From Candidatus Iainarchaeum sp. (GTDB lineage Archaea > Iainarchaeota > Iainarchaeia > Iainarchaeales > 1-14-0-10-31-34), in assembly GCA_017609625.1 (NCBI GenBank), contig JAFCDN010000001.1, positions 1 to 64,000 of the forward strand: a stretch of DNA of 64,000 nucleotides, written 5' to 3'. Below the pieces are notes generated by a model, which was given only the letters and a program-made list of their open reading frames with translations, ran no database searches and was not told the origin of the DNA. The position numbers and the translations under genes were made by a program. Positions 24,649-33,265 of this stretch are shown in pieces. Position 1 is the first letter of the stretch. Each line of letters begins with the position of its first letter.

Positions 24649-27156
24649 TTAAGGTATTACCACTGCCCCGCCTTGGACTACATTTATATCATCAATGTAA
24701 AAATAATCTCTGCGGTTATTCATTCCTGCATCAAATGCAATCCAGAATTCGCCTGAAGGATTATAGCCGCTTAAATTAAATGAATAGAAATGATATTGGT
24801 TATCTGAGTCAGCAAAAGTGAATGTTTTAATTGTAGTCCAGTTTGTATGGTCAGATGAAACTCTTACATAAGCTCTGTCAAGGACTTCAAAGCCATTTAT
24901 TTTAGCCCAAAACTCTAATCTTGCATTTGGATAACTGCTTAAATCAACTGATCTTTCAGCATATCCTGTGTCTCTTCTTAACCTTAAATGATTTGGAGAA
25001 CTATGTGGTGTTTCTCTGTTTGTAATTGAAGTGTCGCCTAAATAATTCCATGGAGCAAGCCATCCAGTTCCAGAACTCCAGCTTGTGTCAGGGAAAGTGT
25101 GCTCTGCAATTACTACTGTCTCTAAAGACAATATTCTAATGCTTCTGTTTTCCCCGCTTGTGCCTGTATTAGAATTTTCAGAGTCATCTGTGCAAGTTAC
25201 ATCCCAAGTGTAATTTCCATTGCTTTCAAATGTTTTGCTGAAAGTCTGTGTAACTCCTTCTGCTATTGTATTATCTGTCTGGTCTACTGCTCCGTCAATT
25301 ATCAGTTCACAGAAAGCAATTCCTGATTCTGCATCAGTTACATTATATTCAAAGTCTATATCATAAGTTCCTGAAGTGTAGTTGTCAATTGGAGATTCTA
25401 ATGCAACAACAGGTGCAGTAATATTTGTTGAAATATTAATTGTCCTGCTCTCGCTTGCCCCGGTATTTGGAATAACATAATCGTCAGTGCATCTTACAGC
25501 CCAAACATAACTTCCATTTGAGCTGAATGTTTTGCTAAAGCTCTGAGTAACTCCTTCTGTAATTGATGTATCAGTCTGGTCTACTCCTCCATCAATCAAT
25601 AATTCACAGTTTGCTATTCCAGAGATTGCATCATTTACATTATACTCAAAAGTGACATCATAGCTTGTTGAACTATAACTATTTGCCGGGCTTTCCAAAG
25701 CAATAATCGGAGGATCTGAATCTGGAGTTCCAGCAGAATAATAAACTGGAGTAGTATAAGTGCTTCCATCTAAAAACTCAAATGTAATTCTGAAATATTC
25801 TCCATCGTCATTTACAACTGCATTAAATCTTAATCTGTTTCCTGAAGTATAATTTGTTGAAGTAGGAATACTAAAGTCTGTATTATCCATCCATTCTCCT
25901 GCGCCTGCATTTCCACTCCATTCTTCTGGGTTTCCATTAAATCTTACTCCTCTTAAAGTTGCATTATCTTGATCTGATTCATTCCAATCCCAAACAATAA
26001 TTCTTGAGATTACAATTGTTGCGCTTGAACTGGCATTTCCCATTGTCCAGTTTCTTAATCTTGTTCCAGCAATATTAAATGTTACAGTACTCCAGTCAAA
26101 GTAGAAATTGTCTGCCATTTCTGCAATGCTTACATCAAGTGAAATAAAATCTGAGTTTGTTCCGTCTGATGCAGTAACTGTTCCAGTGTCACTTGTCCCC
26201 CCAATTGGAACATTAATTGTTACAGTAATTTCTTGACAAGTGTTTCCTTCTAAAGAATCAATTGATGCAATCGGATCAACCCATTCTCCTGCATCTCCGC
26301 TTGAAGAAGTAAAAACAATGTTTGTCAGTTTTGAATCAGTTGTATTGCACACCTGAAAAGTGTTTGAATCACTTGTGCCAGCATCTATTGTCAGATTCCA
26401 AGAATCAGGAAAAATCATTAAAGGTTCTCCCCCGCCGCTTATAATAACTTCTACAGTTAATGGAACAACAATTCTTTTGCTTCCGTCAACTGTATCAATA
26501 TCAAAAACCAGTTCCCCAACATAATTTCCCACTGCAGTTGAACCAGAACTAAAATTCAAATTTATCCCATAACTTGAGCCAGTTCCAACAACAAAAGAAT
26601 TCTCACTTAAAGACAAAGAAACCTCTGAAGAACTCCAAGTACTTGTAACAGTTACTGTTGCATTTCCGCTTGTATTATTTATTATTTTAATGTTTTCTAT
26701 TGCTGTTGCATCCTGTGCTATAGTCGAATAAACACTTCCTTTGTCTGTTTCAATTTGAACATCTCCCACCAAAACATATCCTTCATAGGCAGTAATCCAG
26801 ATCCAATGCCCGCCTTGTTCTGTTGGAATACTTCCAGTTAATTCAACTTTTGCTTCAGAAATAATGTCTGTTCCATTTATGTTAAGCCTTACAGTATTAT
26901 TTGTTATTCCTGTTTTTGTTTTATCTATTCCTGAAGGGATTGAAACAAAAATCTGTTTTTTTGTTCCTGTTCCTGCAGAAAAAACTTCTTCTGCAGTTTT
27001 TGCAATTTTGTCTGCAGTATATTGTGCATCATAATTTGCTTTAGTCAAGTTCACTGTGTTGATTTCTTCATTTGATACAACAAGAATTATTCCAATTAAA
27101 ACCATTGAAACTGCAAGAATTACAAGCAGTTCAACTGACGCCTGTGCTTTATTCAT
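24649..27156 (-). CDS. Large pilin-anchored adhesin with Ig-like repeats
   Basis: This 835-aa protein begins with a class III-type segment (MNKAQASVELLVILAVSM), so it may be built into a pilus or anchored at the membrane. It then carries beta-rich domains; two near-identical Ig-like repeats lie at about 475-572 and 575-675, each with ALESP, FEYNV and CEL(L/I)IDG blocks and paired cysteines. A C-terminal jelly-roll-like domain (about 690-835, with RLRRDTGYAERS and YFYIDDINVV) resembles adhesive or carbohydrate-binding modules. It likely mediates contact with surfaces or a host cell. It leads the pilin operon. Confidence 0.82.
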   Translation of the reverse strand: MNKAQASVELLVILAVSMVLIGIILVVSNEEINTVNLTKANYDAQYTADKIAKTAEEVFSAGTGTKKQIFVSIPSGIDKTKTGITNNTVRLNINGTDIISEAKVELTGSIPTEQGGHWIWITAYEGYVLVGDVQIETDKGSVYSTIAQDATAIENIKIINNTSGNATVTVTSTWSSSEVSLSLSENSFVVGTGSSYGINLNFSSGSTAVGNYVGELVFDIDTVDGSKRIVVPLTVEVIISGGGEPLMIFPDSWNLTIDAGTSDSNTFQVCNTTDSKLTNIVFTSSSGDAGEWVDPIASIDSLEGNTCQEITVTINVPIGGTSDTGTVTASDGTNSDFISLDVSIAEMADNFYFDWSTVTFNIAGTRLRNWTMGNASSSATIVISRIIVWDWNESDQDNATLRGVRFNGNPEEWSGNAGAGEWMDNTDFSIPTSTNYTSGNRLRFNAVVNDDGEYFRITFEFLDGSTYTTPVYYSAGTPDSDPPIIALESPANSYSSTSYDVTFEYNVNDAISGIANCELLIDGGVDQTDTSITEGVTQSFSKTFSSNGSYVWAVRCTDDYVIPNTGASESRTINISTNITAPVVALESPIDNYTSGTYDIDFEYNVTDAESGIAFCELIIDGAVDQTDNTIAEGVTQTFSKTFESNGNYTWDVTCTDDSENSNTGTSGENRSIRILSLETVVIAEHTFPDTSWSSGTGWLAPWNYLGDTSITNRETPHSSPNHLRLRRDTGYAERSVDLSSYPNARLEFWAKINGFEVLDRAYVRVSSDHTNWTTIKTFTFADSDNQYHFYSFNLSGYNPSGEFWIAFDAGMNNRRDYFYIDDINVVQGGAVVIP

Positions 27157-27207
27157 TTAACTCCTAATTTAATAATGAAAAGCCTTTATTATACTTTTTC
27201 TTTGAAA

Positions 27208-27432
27208 TCAGTAAAGCGTGCTCAAAGTTCTTTTTGCTTCCACATAAGTCCAAATTGTTGCGCCAAAAGAACACATTGAAATAAAATAGAAAACTAAAGC
27301 AGTCAAACTATAAGCTCTTGTTTGAGCCAGGATTCCTTCAATTAAAGTCACAAGCCCAAAGCTTATCAGTATAGCTCCGCTTAAAATAAAAAAAGCAGCT
27401 TTTAATCCCTGCTTTAACTCGTCTTTTTGCAT
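27208..27432 (-). CDS. Small two-helix membrane protein
   Basis: 74 aa with two hydrophobic segments (about 11-33 and 43-64) and charged ends. I do not recognise the family. It lies between the KaiC-like gene (9 nt upstream) and the adhesin gene on the same strand, so it is probably co-transcribed with the KaiC-like gene. Confidence 0.6.
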   Translation of the reverse strand: MQKDELKQGLKAAFFILSGAILISFGLVTLIEGILAQTRAYSLTALVFYFISMCSFGATIWTYVEAKRTLSTLY

Positions 27433-27441
27433 TCTACCAAC

Positions 27442-28290
27442 TCAAAATATTTCTATGTCTGCATAGATTTTTATTCCTTCCTTTTCAAAATTCAAAGCAC
27501 AAACTTTGTTTGTATGCCTTGTGCCGCGCATTTTTAATATCTCCAATGAATGAACTCTAACGTCTTTTTCTTCTTTTTTTTCATAATACAATGAAATCAC
27601 TGCATCAACCAAAAACCCTACAGAGCCTTTTGTTGTTTCAGCTTCTTTTGGGCTCATTTCACTTACAATAATTGAAGTGCAGTCCCATTTTTTTATTAAT
27701 TCAAAAAACCTCAAAATGCTTTCTCTTTGCTGGTATTCATCTTTAAACAGCAGGCCATATGAAGTGATTGAATCAATCACTATTCTTTTTGCTTTCATTT
27801 GCTGTATTGCATCTTTTATTGGTCCGCCTCCTTGTTCTAATAATCTTCCAACCTGATGAGGTTTATATTCTAAAACTCTGAATAAACCTTTTTTTTCCAG
27901 TTCTTCAAAGTTCCATCCATATTCTGCACTGTGTTTGTAGTATGATTCCTTGCTTTCTTCAAAGCTGATTAAAATTCCTGGTTCATTGTATTTTACTGCC
28001 CCATAATACAAAAACTGCAGTCCAAAAGTTGTTTTTCCTGTTCCAGCGCTTCCTGCAACAAGAATAGTTGAATTTTTTTCAAACCCGCCTTCAATCAGTT
28101 CATCAAAACCAAGAATCCCTGAAGGCACTCTCTTTAATTTTTTGAATCTGCTTTCATCTAATTTTGGTTCTGCTGTTTTTTCTTCTGTTTTTAATTCTTG
28201 AATTTCTTTTTTTTGTGAAGTTTTTTCTGGTTTTTTTGGTTCTTCTTTTATTCCTAGATCTTCTTTGATTTCAATTTTCTTTTCTGCCAT
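27442..28290 (-). CDS. KaiC-like ATPase with charged N-terminal extension
   Basis: 282 aa from ATG 28290, with GGTGTG just upstream. A charged Lys/Glu-rich extension of about 50 residues precedes a KaiC domain: GILGFDELIEGGF, Walker A GSAGTGKT, the YYGAVKYNEPGIL block and a Walker B-like RIVIDSITSYG. The family couples ATP to switching or assembly and includes FlaH of archaella. Placed at the head of the pilin/adhesin genes, it could be the FlaH-like partner of this pilus, but that is inference. An in-frame start 33 nt upstream is rejected in favour of this one. Confidence 0.85.
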   Translation of the reverse strand: MAEKKIEIKEDLGIKEEPKKPEKTSQKKEIQELKTEEKTAEPKLDESRFKKLKRVPSGILGFDELIEGGFEKNSTILVAGSAGTGKTTFGLQFLYYGAVKYNEPGILISFEESKESYYKHSAEYGWNFEELEKKGLFRVLEYKPHQVGRLLEQGGGPIKDAIQQMKAKRIVIDSITSYGLLFKDEYQQRESILRFFELIKKWDCTSIIVSEMSPKEAETTKGSVGFLVDAVISLYYEKKEEKDVRVHSLEILKMRGTRHTNKVCALNFEKEGIKIYADIEIF

Positions 28291-28354
28291 TAAACACACC
28301 TTTTTGGAAAAAAGCTGTACCAAAAAACTTTTCTTTAATAAAAAGCATTTTGTT

Positions 28355-28364
28355 CTTTAAATAC
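28355..28364 (-). promoter_or_regulatory. TATA-like box for the KaiC-like gene
   Basis: On the minus strand GTATTTAAAG lies about 65 nt before the ATG at 28290, predicting a start near 28330 and a leader of about 40 nt that contains the GGTGTG ribosome site. Confidence 0.4.
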
Positions 28365-28393
28365 TTATTTTTTTATAAAAAAAAAAGAAAAAG

Positions 28394-28419
28394 AAAAAAA
28401 GCGTTTAAACGCTTTTTTT
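28394..28419. terminator. 26-bp perfect palindrome terminator
   Basis: Seven A, GCGTTT, AAACGC and seven T form a perfect inverted repeat with T runs on either strand. It ends at the stop codon of the small membrane protein gene (minus strand) and so probably terminates that transcript. Confidence 0.65.
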
Positions 28420-28780
28420 ATGATTTCATTGCAAGGTTTTTGATTGCAACTAATGCAACTATTACTGCTGCTGGAGCAACAAAGACTGCAATGTATTCAA
28501 AGATGCTTGACAAAATTGTTCCTAATAAAGGAATTGCCTTGTCTATCGCTGAAAATGTTCCAATAGCTCCTGTTGCAAGCAATGCAATTGATGCAATCAA
28601 GAAAGGAGTTGTCTCTTTGTCTTTAATGTTTAGCAATCCAACTAGAATTCCTAAGATTACCAAAACAAGAGGCGCCCATCCAATAAAGTCTGTTGGAATG
28701 TATTCGCTGAAAACACCAAGCAAGAATGCAATTATTACACCTATTACAAATGCCCATTCTCCGATTTTTTCTAATTCCAT
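28418..28780 (-). CDS. Small four-helix membrane protein
   Basis: 120 aa from ATG 28780, preceded by a very strong GGAGG. Starts MELEKIGEWAFVIGVIIAFL and has about four hydrophobic segments. No catalytic motifs. I do not recognise a named family. A start further upstream would translate the leader hairpins and is rejected. Its leader is unusual: about 130 nt with three consecutive hairpins, the last touching the ribosome site, suggesting post-transcriptional control. A strong site and long leader may mean high expression. Confidence 0.75.
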   Translation of the reverse strand: MELEKIGEWAFVIGVIIAFLLGVFSEYIPTDFIGWAPLVLVILGILVGLLNIKDKETTPFLIASIALLATGAIGTFSAIDKAIPLLGTILSSIFEYIAVFVAPAAVIVALVAIKNLAMKS

Positions 28781-28792
28781 TTTTCTTCCTCC

Positions 28793-28893
28793 TTTAACCT
28801 TTTCAAAGGTTAAACAAAAGCACAACCTAAAGTTGAGCTTGTTTTTCGCAAAACGAAAAACCTTTTTGTTCAACCTTTTTTCAAAAAAGGTTG
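28793..28893 (-). promoter_or_regulatory. Leader with three tandem perfect hairpins
   Basis: Three exact inverted repeats follow each other: 28871-28893 (11 bp, CAACCTTTTTT), 28841-28861 (8 bp, GTTTTTCG) and 28793-28814 (10 bp, TTTAACCTTT). On the minus strand they lie between a TATA-like ATTTAAATA at 28932-28940 and the GGAGG of the small membrane protein gene. The last hairpin borders the GGAGG, so folding could limit ribosome access. Confidence 0.55.
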
Positions 28894-29012
28894 TTTAATA
28901 AAACAATTTATTGTAAGGATTTAGTATTTCTTATTTAAATTCTTTTGCTTTTAGAATTCCTTTCTTTTTCTTATAAAAAAGTGCTAAAAACACGCAGAAT
29001 CAGCAAATAAAG

Positions 29013-29290
29013 AGTGTGGGCATGCTTTAAAGTCGAGTTAAAACAAAAAACAGAATTAGCCCTTAATTGCTCTCCCTTCCGTTGATCCCAAAAGCATTAA
29101 GCAGTAAAATTTCCGTTGCTTCCTTCCAGATCTGGCGGGTTGGTTTTAAAACTTAATCTTAGGGGACAGAAGTTCATAGAAACAAACAAGGATTCTATTC
29201 TTTGGATTAAACCCTTCCCCAAAGCTTCGACTCCTGCTAAAGCAGATTTCAGGTAACAGAGAACTGCTGACTCTCCAGCCTAGCCCACTA
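29013..29290 (-). ncRNA. Signal recognition particle 7S RNA
   Basis: On the minus strand the 5' part reads GTGGGCTAGGCTGGAGAG followed by TCTCTGTTACCTGAAATCTG, matching the archaeal SRP Alu domain. The helix 8 motif CCAGATCTGGAAGGAAGCA (near 29117-29137) is the SRP54-binding tip. The 5' AGTGGGC pairs with GCCCACACT at the 3' end, closing the molecule at about 278 nt, slightly under the usual 300. A TATA-like tract (29311-29318) lies about 24 nt upstream of the 5' end. The protein partner SRP54 and receptor FtsY are at 61.6-64 kb. Ends are approximate. Confidence 0.92.
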
Positions 29291-29355
29291 TGAATTATTA
29301 AAAAAAAAGGTTTAAAAAGGTAAAAAACCTAATAAATAGTATTGAGGAGATTCTT

Positions 29356-29772
29356 ATGAAAAAGTTAACCAAAGAATTATTGAGAATAATAGGCGTTTGG
29401 GTTTTAGCTAATGCAGGGATTACAACATTAAAAGTTTCAACAGATGAGGCTATAAAATGGGGTAAATTTTCTTCAGCATGGGTGGAAATTAATAACAGAA
29501 ATCAACCTCAATTTAAAAGAGATGCTAATAAAAGAGAATTTAACAGAGAGTTGAGAAAAAAGATTCGACAAGTAGGAGGACATGCTTTTAATCCAGGAAC
29601 CGTTGCAATCGCAAGTGCATTAGCATTTGGATCATATGGGATAGGTAATACTAGGAAGGAAAAAAAAAGACACGAAACATCTAAAGGAAAGTCTAGAGGA
29701 ACTCCTGGAAGAGGAACCTATTCCCGCAAAAACCCTCCAAAAAAGCCTCGCAGGCAAAACTATAGAAGATAA
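29356..29772 (+). CDS. Small basic orphan protein
   Basis: 138 aa; I do not recognise it. The N-terminus has a weak hydrophobic stretch (about 9-22), the middle is charged, residues 82-95 are hydrophobic (NPGTVAIASALAFG), and the tail is rich in Lys, Arg, Gly and Pro (GKSRGTPGRG, KKPRRQNYRR). GAGG about 10 nt before ATG 29356 supports the start. It is divergent from the SRP RNA gene. Like the other basic orphans in this window it might bind nucleic acid or membranes; this is a guess from composition. Confidence 0.6.
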   Translation: MKKLTKELLRIIGVWVLANAGITTLKVSTDEAIKWGKFSSAWVEINNRNQPQFKRDANKREFNRELRKKIRQVGGHAFNPGTVAIASALAFGSYGIGNTRKEKKRHETSKGKSRGTPGRGTYSRKNPPKKPRRQNYRR

Positions 29773-29800
29773 CAATCTTTTAAGCAAAGAAAAACTTCAA

Positions 29801-30457
29801 ATGTTTTTTAATAACATAAAATCAAAACTCTATATGCTCAACGAATTTTTAAATTCTGTTTCAGAAAAAATCTTTTCAAACAAAAAACTCTTGTACTTTC
29901 TGATTTTAGCAAATTTCATCGGAGCCTTGTATGGATTCATTTTTTATTATGGAGCAAGGCTTTTGTCAACTCCGTTGCATTTGTGGATTTTTGTTCCAGA
30001 CTGCCCTTTGTTTTCTTTATTCATGTCTCTGACTTTTCTTTTAATTCTTTTAAAAAAAGAATCTTCTCTTTTGTTTTTTTTCTCTTTAGTTGGAGCACTA
30101 AAATACGGTTTTTGGACAGTTTTTGTTCTAACCTTTTTCAATGATTTTTATTTCACTCCGGAAAAAACTTTTATGTATGCAGTGTTATTAATTGCACATA
30201 TTTTCCTTTTTGCAGAATCTTTTCTTTTAGTAAAAAAAATAAAATTCAAATTCTATTATTTGCTTCCGACTTTGCTTTTCTTTTTGGCAAATGATTTCTC
30301 TGATTACTTTTTAGGCACACATCCGCCTATTCCTTTGGATGAACTGAATTTTATGTTTTATTTGACTTTAATTTCGTCACTGTTTTTTATTTTATTAGCT
30401 TTTATTTTAGTCAATTTTAAAGGAAAGAAATTCTCATCACATCAGCATTTATTTTAG
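29801..30457 (+). CDS. DUF1405-family membrane protein
   Basis: 218 aa with six or seven hydrophobic segments. The block YGARLLSTPLHLW, followed by FVPDCPLF, matches the DUF1405 (YpjA-like) family, conserved in Bacillus and many archaea but of unknown function. It lies 28 nt after the basic orphan gene, on the same strand, and faces the ferredoxin gene. Start ATG 29801; the second ATG (residue 12) would also be possible. Confidence 0.8.
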   Translation: MFFNNIKSKLYMLNEFLNSVSEKIFSNKKLLYFLILANFIGALYGFIFYYGARLLSTPLHLWIFVPDCPLFSLFMSLTFLLILLKKESSLLFFFSLVGALKYGFWTVFVLTFFNDFYFTPEKTFMYAVLLIAHIFLFAESFLLVKKIKFKFYYLLPTLLFFLANDFSDYFLGTHPPIPLDELNFMFYLTLISSLFFILLAFILVNFKGKKFSSHQHLF

Positions 30458-30488
30458 TTAAATTTAAAGAAAAAGAAATAGAAAAGAA

Positions 30489-30680
30489 TTATTCTTTGTT
30501 TATGTGAATGCAGTTAACCGGACAGCTTGATTCTGCTTCTTTATTGCATCCAACTTCTGTTAAATCAGTGTTTTTTGGGCTGGACTTGTCGCCTTTCATT
30601 TCCCAGTTATCAGGACAAACTGCTGCACAGGCTCCGCAACCAATACATTTTTCAACTTCGTGAACAATTTTTACTGCCAT
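30489..30680 (-). CDS. 4Fe-4S ferredoxin
   Basis: 63 aa. The pattern CIGCGACAAVCP (cysteines 12, 15, 18, 22) with a second Cys group at 45, 53 and 57 (GCNKEAESSCPVNC) matches single-cluster ferredoxins of the Pyrococcus/Thermotoga type: C12, C15, C18 and C53 would bind the 4Fe-4S cluster, and C22 with C45 may form a disulfide as in P. furiosus ferredoxin. It would carry electrons between soluble oxidoreductases. It is convergent with the DUF1405 gene. Confidence 0.9.
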   Translation of the reverse strand: MAVKIVHEVEKCIGCGACAAVCPDNWEMKGDKSSPKNTDLTEVGCNKEAESSCPVNCIHINKE

Positions 30681-30765
30681 TTTTACACCTCAAAAACTCT
30701 TGGTTCCTTAAACTATATGGACTGACTTTCTTTTATATTTAATGGCTTTTATGCAGGAAAAAGGC

Positions 30766-30773
30766 ATTTAAAT
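30766..30773 (+). promoter_or_regulatory. TATA-like box for the A-ATPase operon
   Basis: ATTTAAAT lies 56-63 nt upstream of the GTG start of atpH, predicting a start near 30797 and a leader of about 30 nt. Confidence 0.45.
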
Positions 30774-30828
30774 CTTTCCTTAAATTAATTTTTCTATAGA
30801 GCCTATCCCCTTCTTTAAGGATTAAAAG

Positions 30829-31164
30829 GTGAATAAATTGTCTAAAGATGAAACTCTCTCTAGAATAAAAAAAGCAGAAGAAAATGCAAAAAAACAGCTT
30901 GAACAAGCCGAAAAAAAGAAATTAAATATAATGGAAGAAGCAAAAACAAAGGCTATTTCCCTGATTTCTGAAGCAGATTCCAAAGACAACCAATACAGGG
31001 AAGCAGAAATAAAAAAAACAAAAGAAAAAATAAACAAACAAAAAGAAAAACTGCTTCAGGAAGCAGAAAAAGAAACTGCGGCAATCAAAAAAAATGCAGA
31101 AAAAAAGCTGAAATCAGAGGCAAATTTTGCAGTAAAAAAATTTTCAGAAGAAGTTTTTTCTTAG
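30829..31164 (+). CDS. atpH: A-type ATP synthase subunit H
   Basis: 111 aa, almost wholly a charged Lys/Glu-rich coiled coil, as expected of the H (AhaH) peripheral stalk that pairs with subunit E. GTG start at 30829. It opens the operon H-I-K-E-C-F-A-B-D, the same order as in Methanosarcina aha. There is no G gene at the far end. Identity rests on position and coiled-coil character more than on conserved residues. Confidence 0.82.
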   Translation: MNKLSKDETLSRIKKAEENAKKQLEQAEKKKLNIMEEAKTKAISLISEADSKDNQYREAEIKKTKEKINKQKEKLLQEAEKETAAIKKNAEKKLKSEANFAVKKFSEEVFS

Positions 31165-31179
31165 CGCCTGGGTTATTTT

Positions 31180-32982
31180 ATGATTCGAACAAAGAAAATG
31201 GTAAAAACCAGACTCTCTGGCCCAAAACACTCGCTCAAAAAACTGATTAATGAACTGCATGCAATGAAATTAATTCATTTAATTGACTACAGAGGAGAAG
31301 AATTTGAAACAGGAAACTCTTTTTCTGAAGCAGAAGAAATATCAGAAAAACTGATAAAACTCCGCGCAATGATTTCGCGTTTTAAATTAAATTTAAATCC
31401 AAGAATAATAAAGGATTTGAAAGTATGTGAACAGAGATTCAGCCAGATTTTTTCTTCTTATCATTCTCTAACAGCGGAAATTTCTTCTTTGAATGAAAGA
31501 AAAAAAGAGCTTGAAGCAAAAAAAGGCTCAATTGAACCAATAACTTCTCTTCAATTATCTCCAGAATATTTTTCTGGTTATGAATCCTTAACTGTATTCA
31601 AAGGAACAGTAAAAAAACAAATTCCAGAACAAAAGATTTCTGAAACAACAAAAGACTTTGAATTATTTTCTTCAAATTTTGAAGGAAAAAATGTTATTGC
31701 ATTATTTGTCCCGACGGAACAAAAAGAAAAAATTCAATCCTTAATTTCAGAATATGGTTTTTCTGAACTGCATTTTGAAGAAGAAACAAATCTGAAAGAA
31801 CTTGATTCAGAATTATTTTCAATCGAAAAACAACTCTCTTCTTTGAACTCAAAACTAGATTCTTTAAAGGAAAAAGAAGGTCAGTTTTTGATTGACTATG
31901 AATTCAATTTAGAAAAAGAAACAGAAAAACTGGAAGCTCCGTTAAAGTTTGCTGTAACAGAAAACGCGTTTATTATTGAAGGATGGATTCCGAAAAAAGA
32001 AGCAAAAGAAATGCAGGAAAAACTGAATAAATTAACTGAAGACAAAATTTTTATTGAAACATTTGAAGAAAAAGGAGCCCCAACTGCATTAGAAAACCCT
32101 TCAATGGTAAAACCCTTTGAATTTTTTATGAACCTTTACTCTTTGCCAAAATATGCTGAAATAGACCCGACATTTCTTGTATTCATTACATTTCCTTTGT
32201 TTTTTGGTTTTATGTTGGGAGACGTAGGTTATGGAATAGTAACCTTGATTGCATTCCTTGTTTTGAGAAAAAAAATCAAAGGAGAAGCAAAACTTTTAAT
32301 CAATTCTTTGATTGTTGCTTCTCTTGCAACAATTCTTTTTGGCTTTATTTTTGGGGAAGCTTTTGGATTTGAATTTGTAGAGCATCCGATTTTGAACAGG
32401 GTGCATGATTTGGATTTAATGCTTTTAATTTCAATTGTTGTTGGCTTAATCCACATTACTTTAGGTTTTTTGGTAGGATTTTATAATGTAATGATTCAGC
32501 ATGACTTCAAAGAAGCAGTTTTTGAAAAAGGAAGCTGGCTTGTAATTGAAGCAGGAGGGTTGTTGGTTATTTCTGAAATGCTTTTATCAATGACTTCTTT
32601 TGGAAACATTTTAGGGGGAATATTAATTCTTGCAGGAATTGTAATGCTCTTTAAAGGAGAAGGTGTGCAGGGTTTAGTTGAATTACCTTCACTTTTAAGC
32701 AACACTTTATCTTATGCAAGGCTTTTTGCAGTAGGCCTTGCTTCAGTGCAGTTAGCATTAATAATTAATGCTTTTGCAACAGACTTTTTTCAGCAAGGAG
32801 GAATAATGATTGGAGCAGCAGTTTTAATTCTGCTTTTAGGGCATTTTGTTAATATTTTATTAGGCTTGTTAGGGCCGTTTTTACATTCCTTAAGGCTTCA
32901 TTATGTGGAATTTTTTGGTAAATTCTATAAAGGCGGAGGAAAAAGATTCATTCCATTTGGAACTGAAAAAAATAATGCTTAA
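31180..32982 (+). CDS. atpI: A-type ATP synthase subunit I (a)
   Basis: 600 aa. A cytoplasmic coiled-coil half (about 1-320) is followed by seven or eight membrane segments. The conserved Arg that faces the c-ring is R514 in SNTLSYARLFAVGL. Together with the K ring it forms the ion channel of the membrane-bound part. It begins 15 nt after atpH and ends 20 nt before atpK. Confidence 0.93.
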   Translation: MIRTKKMVKTRLSGPKHSLKKLINELHAMKLIHLIDYRGEEFETGNSFSEAEEISEKLIKLRAMISRFKLNLNPRIIKDLKVCEQRFSQIFSSYHSLTAEISSLNERKKELEAKKGSIEPITSLQLSPEYFSGYESLTVFKGTVKKQIPEQKISETTKDFELFSSNFEGKNVIALFVPTEQKEKIQSLISEYGFSELHFEEETNLKELDSELFSIEKQLSSLNSKLDSLKEKEGQFLIDYEFNLEKETEKLEAPLKFAVTENAFIIEGWIPKKEAKEMQEKLNKLTEDKIFIETFEEKGAPTALENPSMVKPFEFFMNLYSLPKYAEIDPTFLVFITFPLFFGFMLGDVGYGIVTLIAFLVLRKKIKGEAKLLINSLIVASLATILFGFIFGEAFGFEFVEHPILNRVHDLDLMLLISIVVGLIHITLGFLVGFYNVMIQHDFKEAVFEKGSWLVIEAGGLLVISEMLLSMTSFGNILGGILILAGIVMLFKGEGVQGLVELPSLLSNTLSYARLFAVGLASVQLALIINAFATDFFQQGGIMIGAAVLILLLGHFVNILLGLLGPFLHSLRLHYVEFFGKFYKGGGKRFIPFGTEKNNA

Positions 32983-33002
32983 TTTAAAAGGAGGAAAAGA
33001 AT

Positions 33003-33248
33003 ATGGTTGAATTAGAATTAGGATTGATTGCAATCGGAGCAGGAATTGCTTTAGCCGGAAGTGCTTATGCTGCAGCAATCGCAGAAAAAGAAATCGGAAC
33101 AGCAGCAGTAGGTGCAATGGCAGAAAAAGAAGAATTATTCGGAAAAGGATTAATTCTTACAGTAATTCCAGAAACAATCGTTATCTTTGGATTGGTTGTT
33201 GCAATTATGATTCTGGGTTTAGCTGACAAAATACCTGTAACAGGATGA
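33003..33248 (+). CDS. atpK: A-type ATP synthase subunit K (c ring)
   Basis: 81 aa, one hairpin of two membrane helices with AAVGAMAEK in the loop. The ion-carrying residue is E57 in PETIVIFGL. The Thr next to that Glu recalls Na+-binding c subunits, but the usual helix-1 Gln ligand is not evident, so the coupling ion cannot be told. A GGAGG site lies 10 nt upstream, the strongest in the operon, in line with the need for many copies per ring. Confidence 0.93.
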   Translation: MVELELGLIAIGAGIALAGSAYAAAIAEKEIGTAAVGAMAEKEELFGKGLILTVIPETIVIFGLVVAIMILGLADKIPVTG

Positions 33249-33265
33249 TCTTTAAGGTTTTTTAA

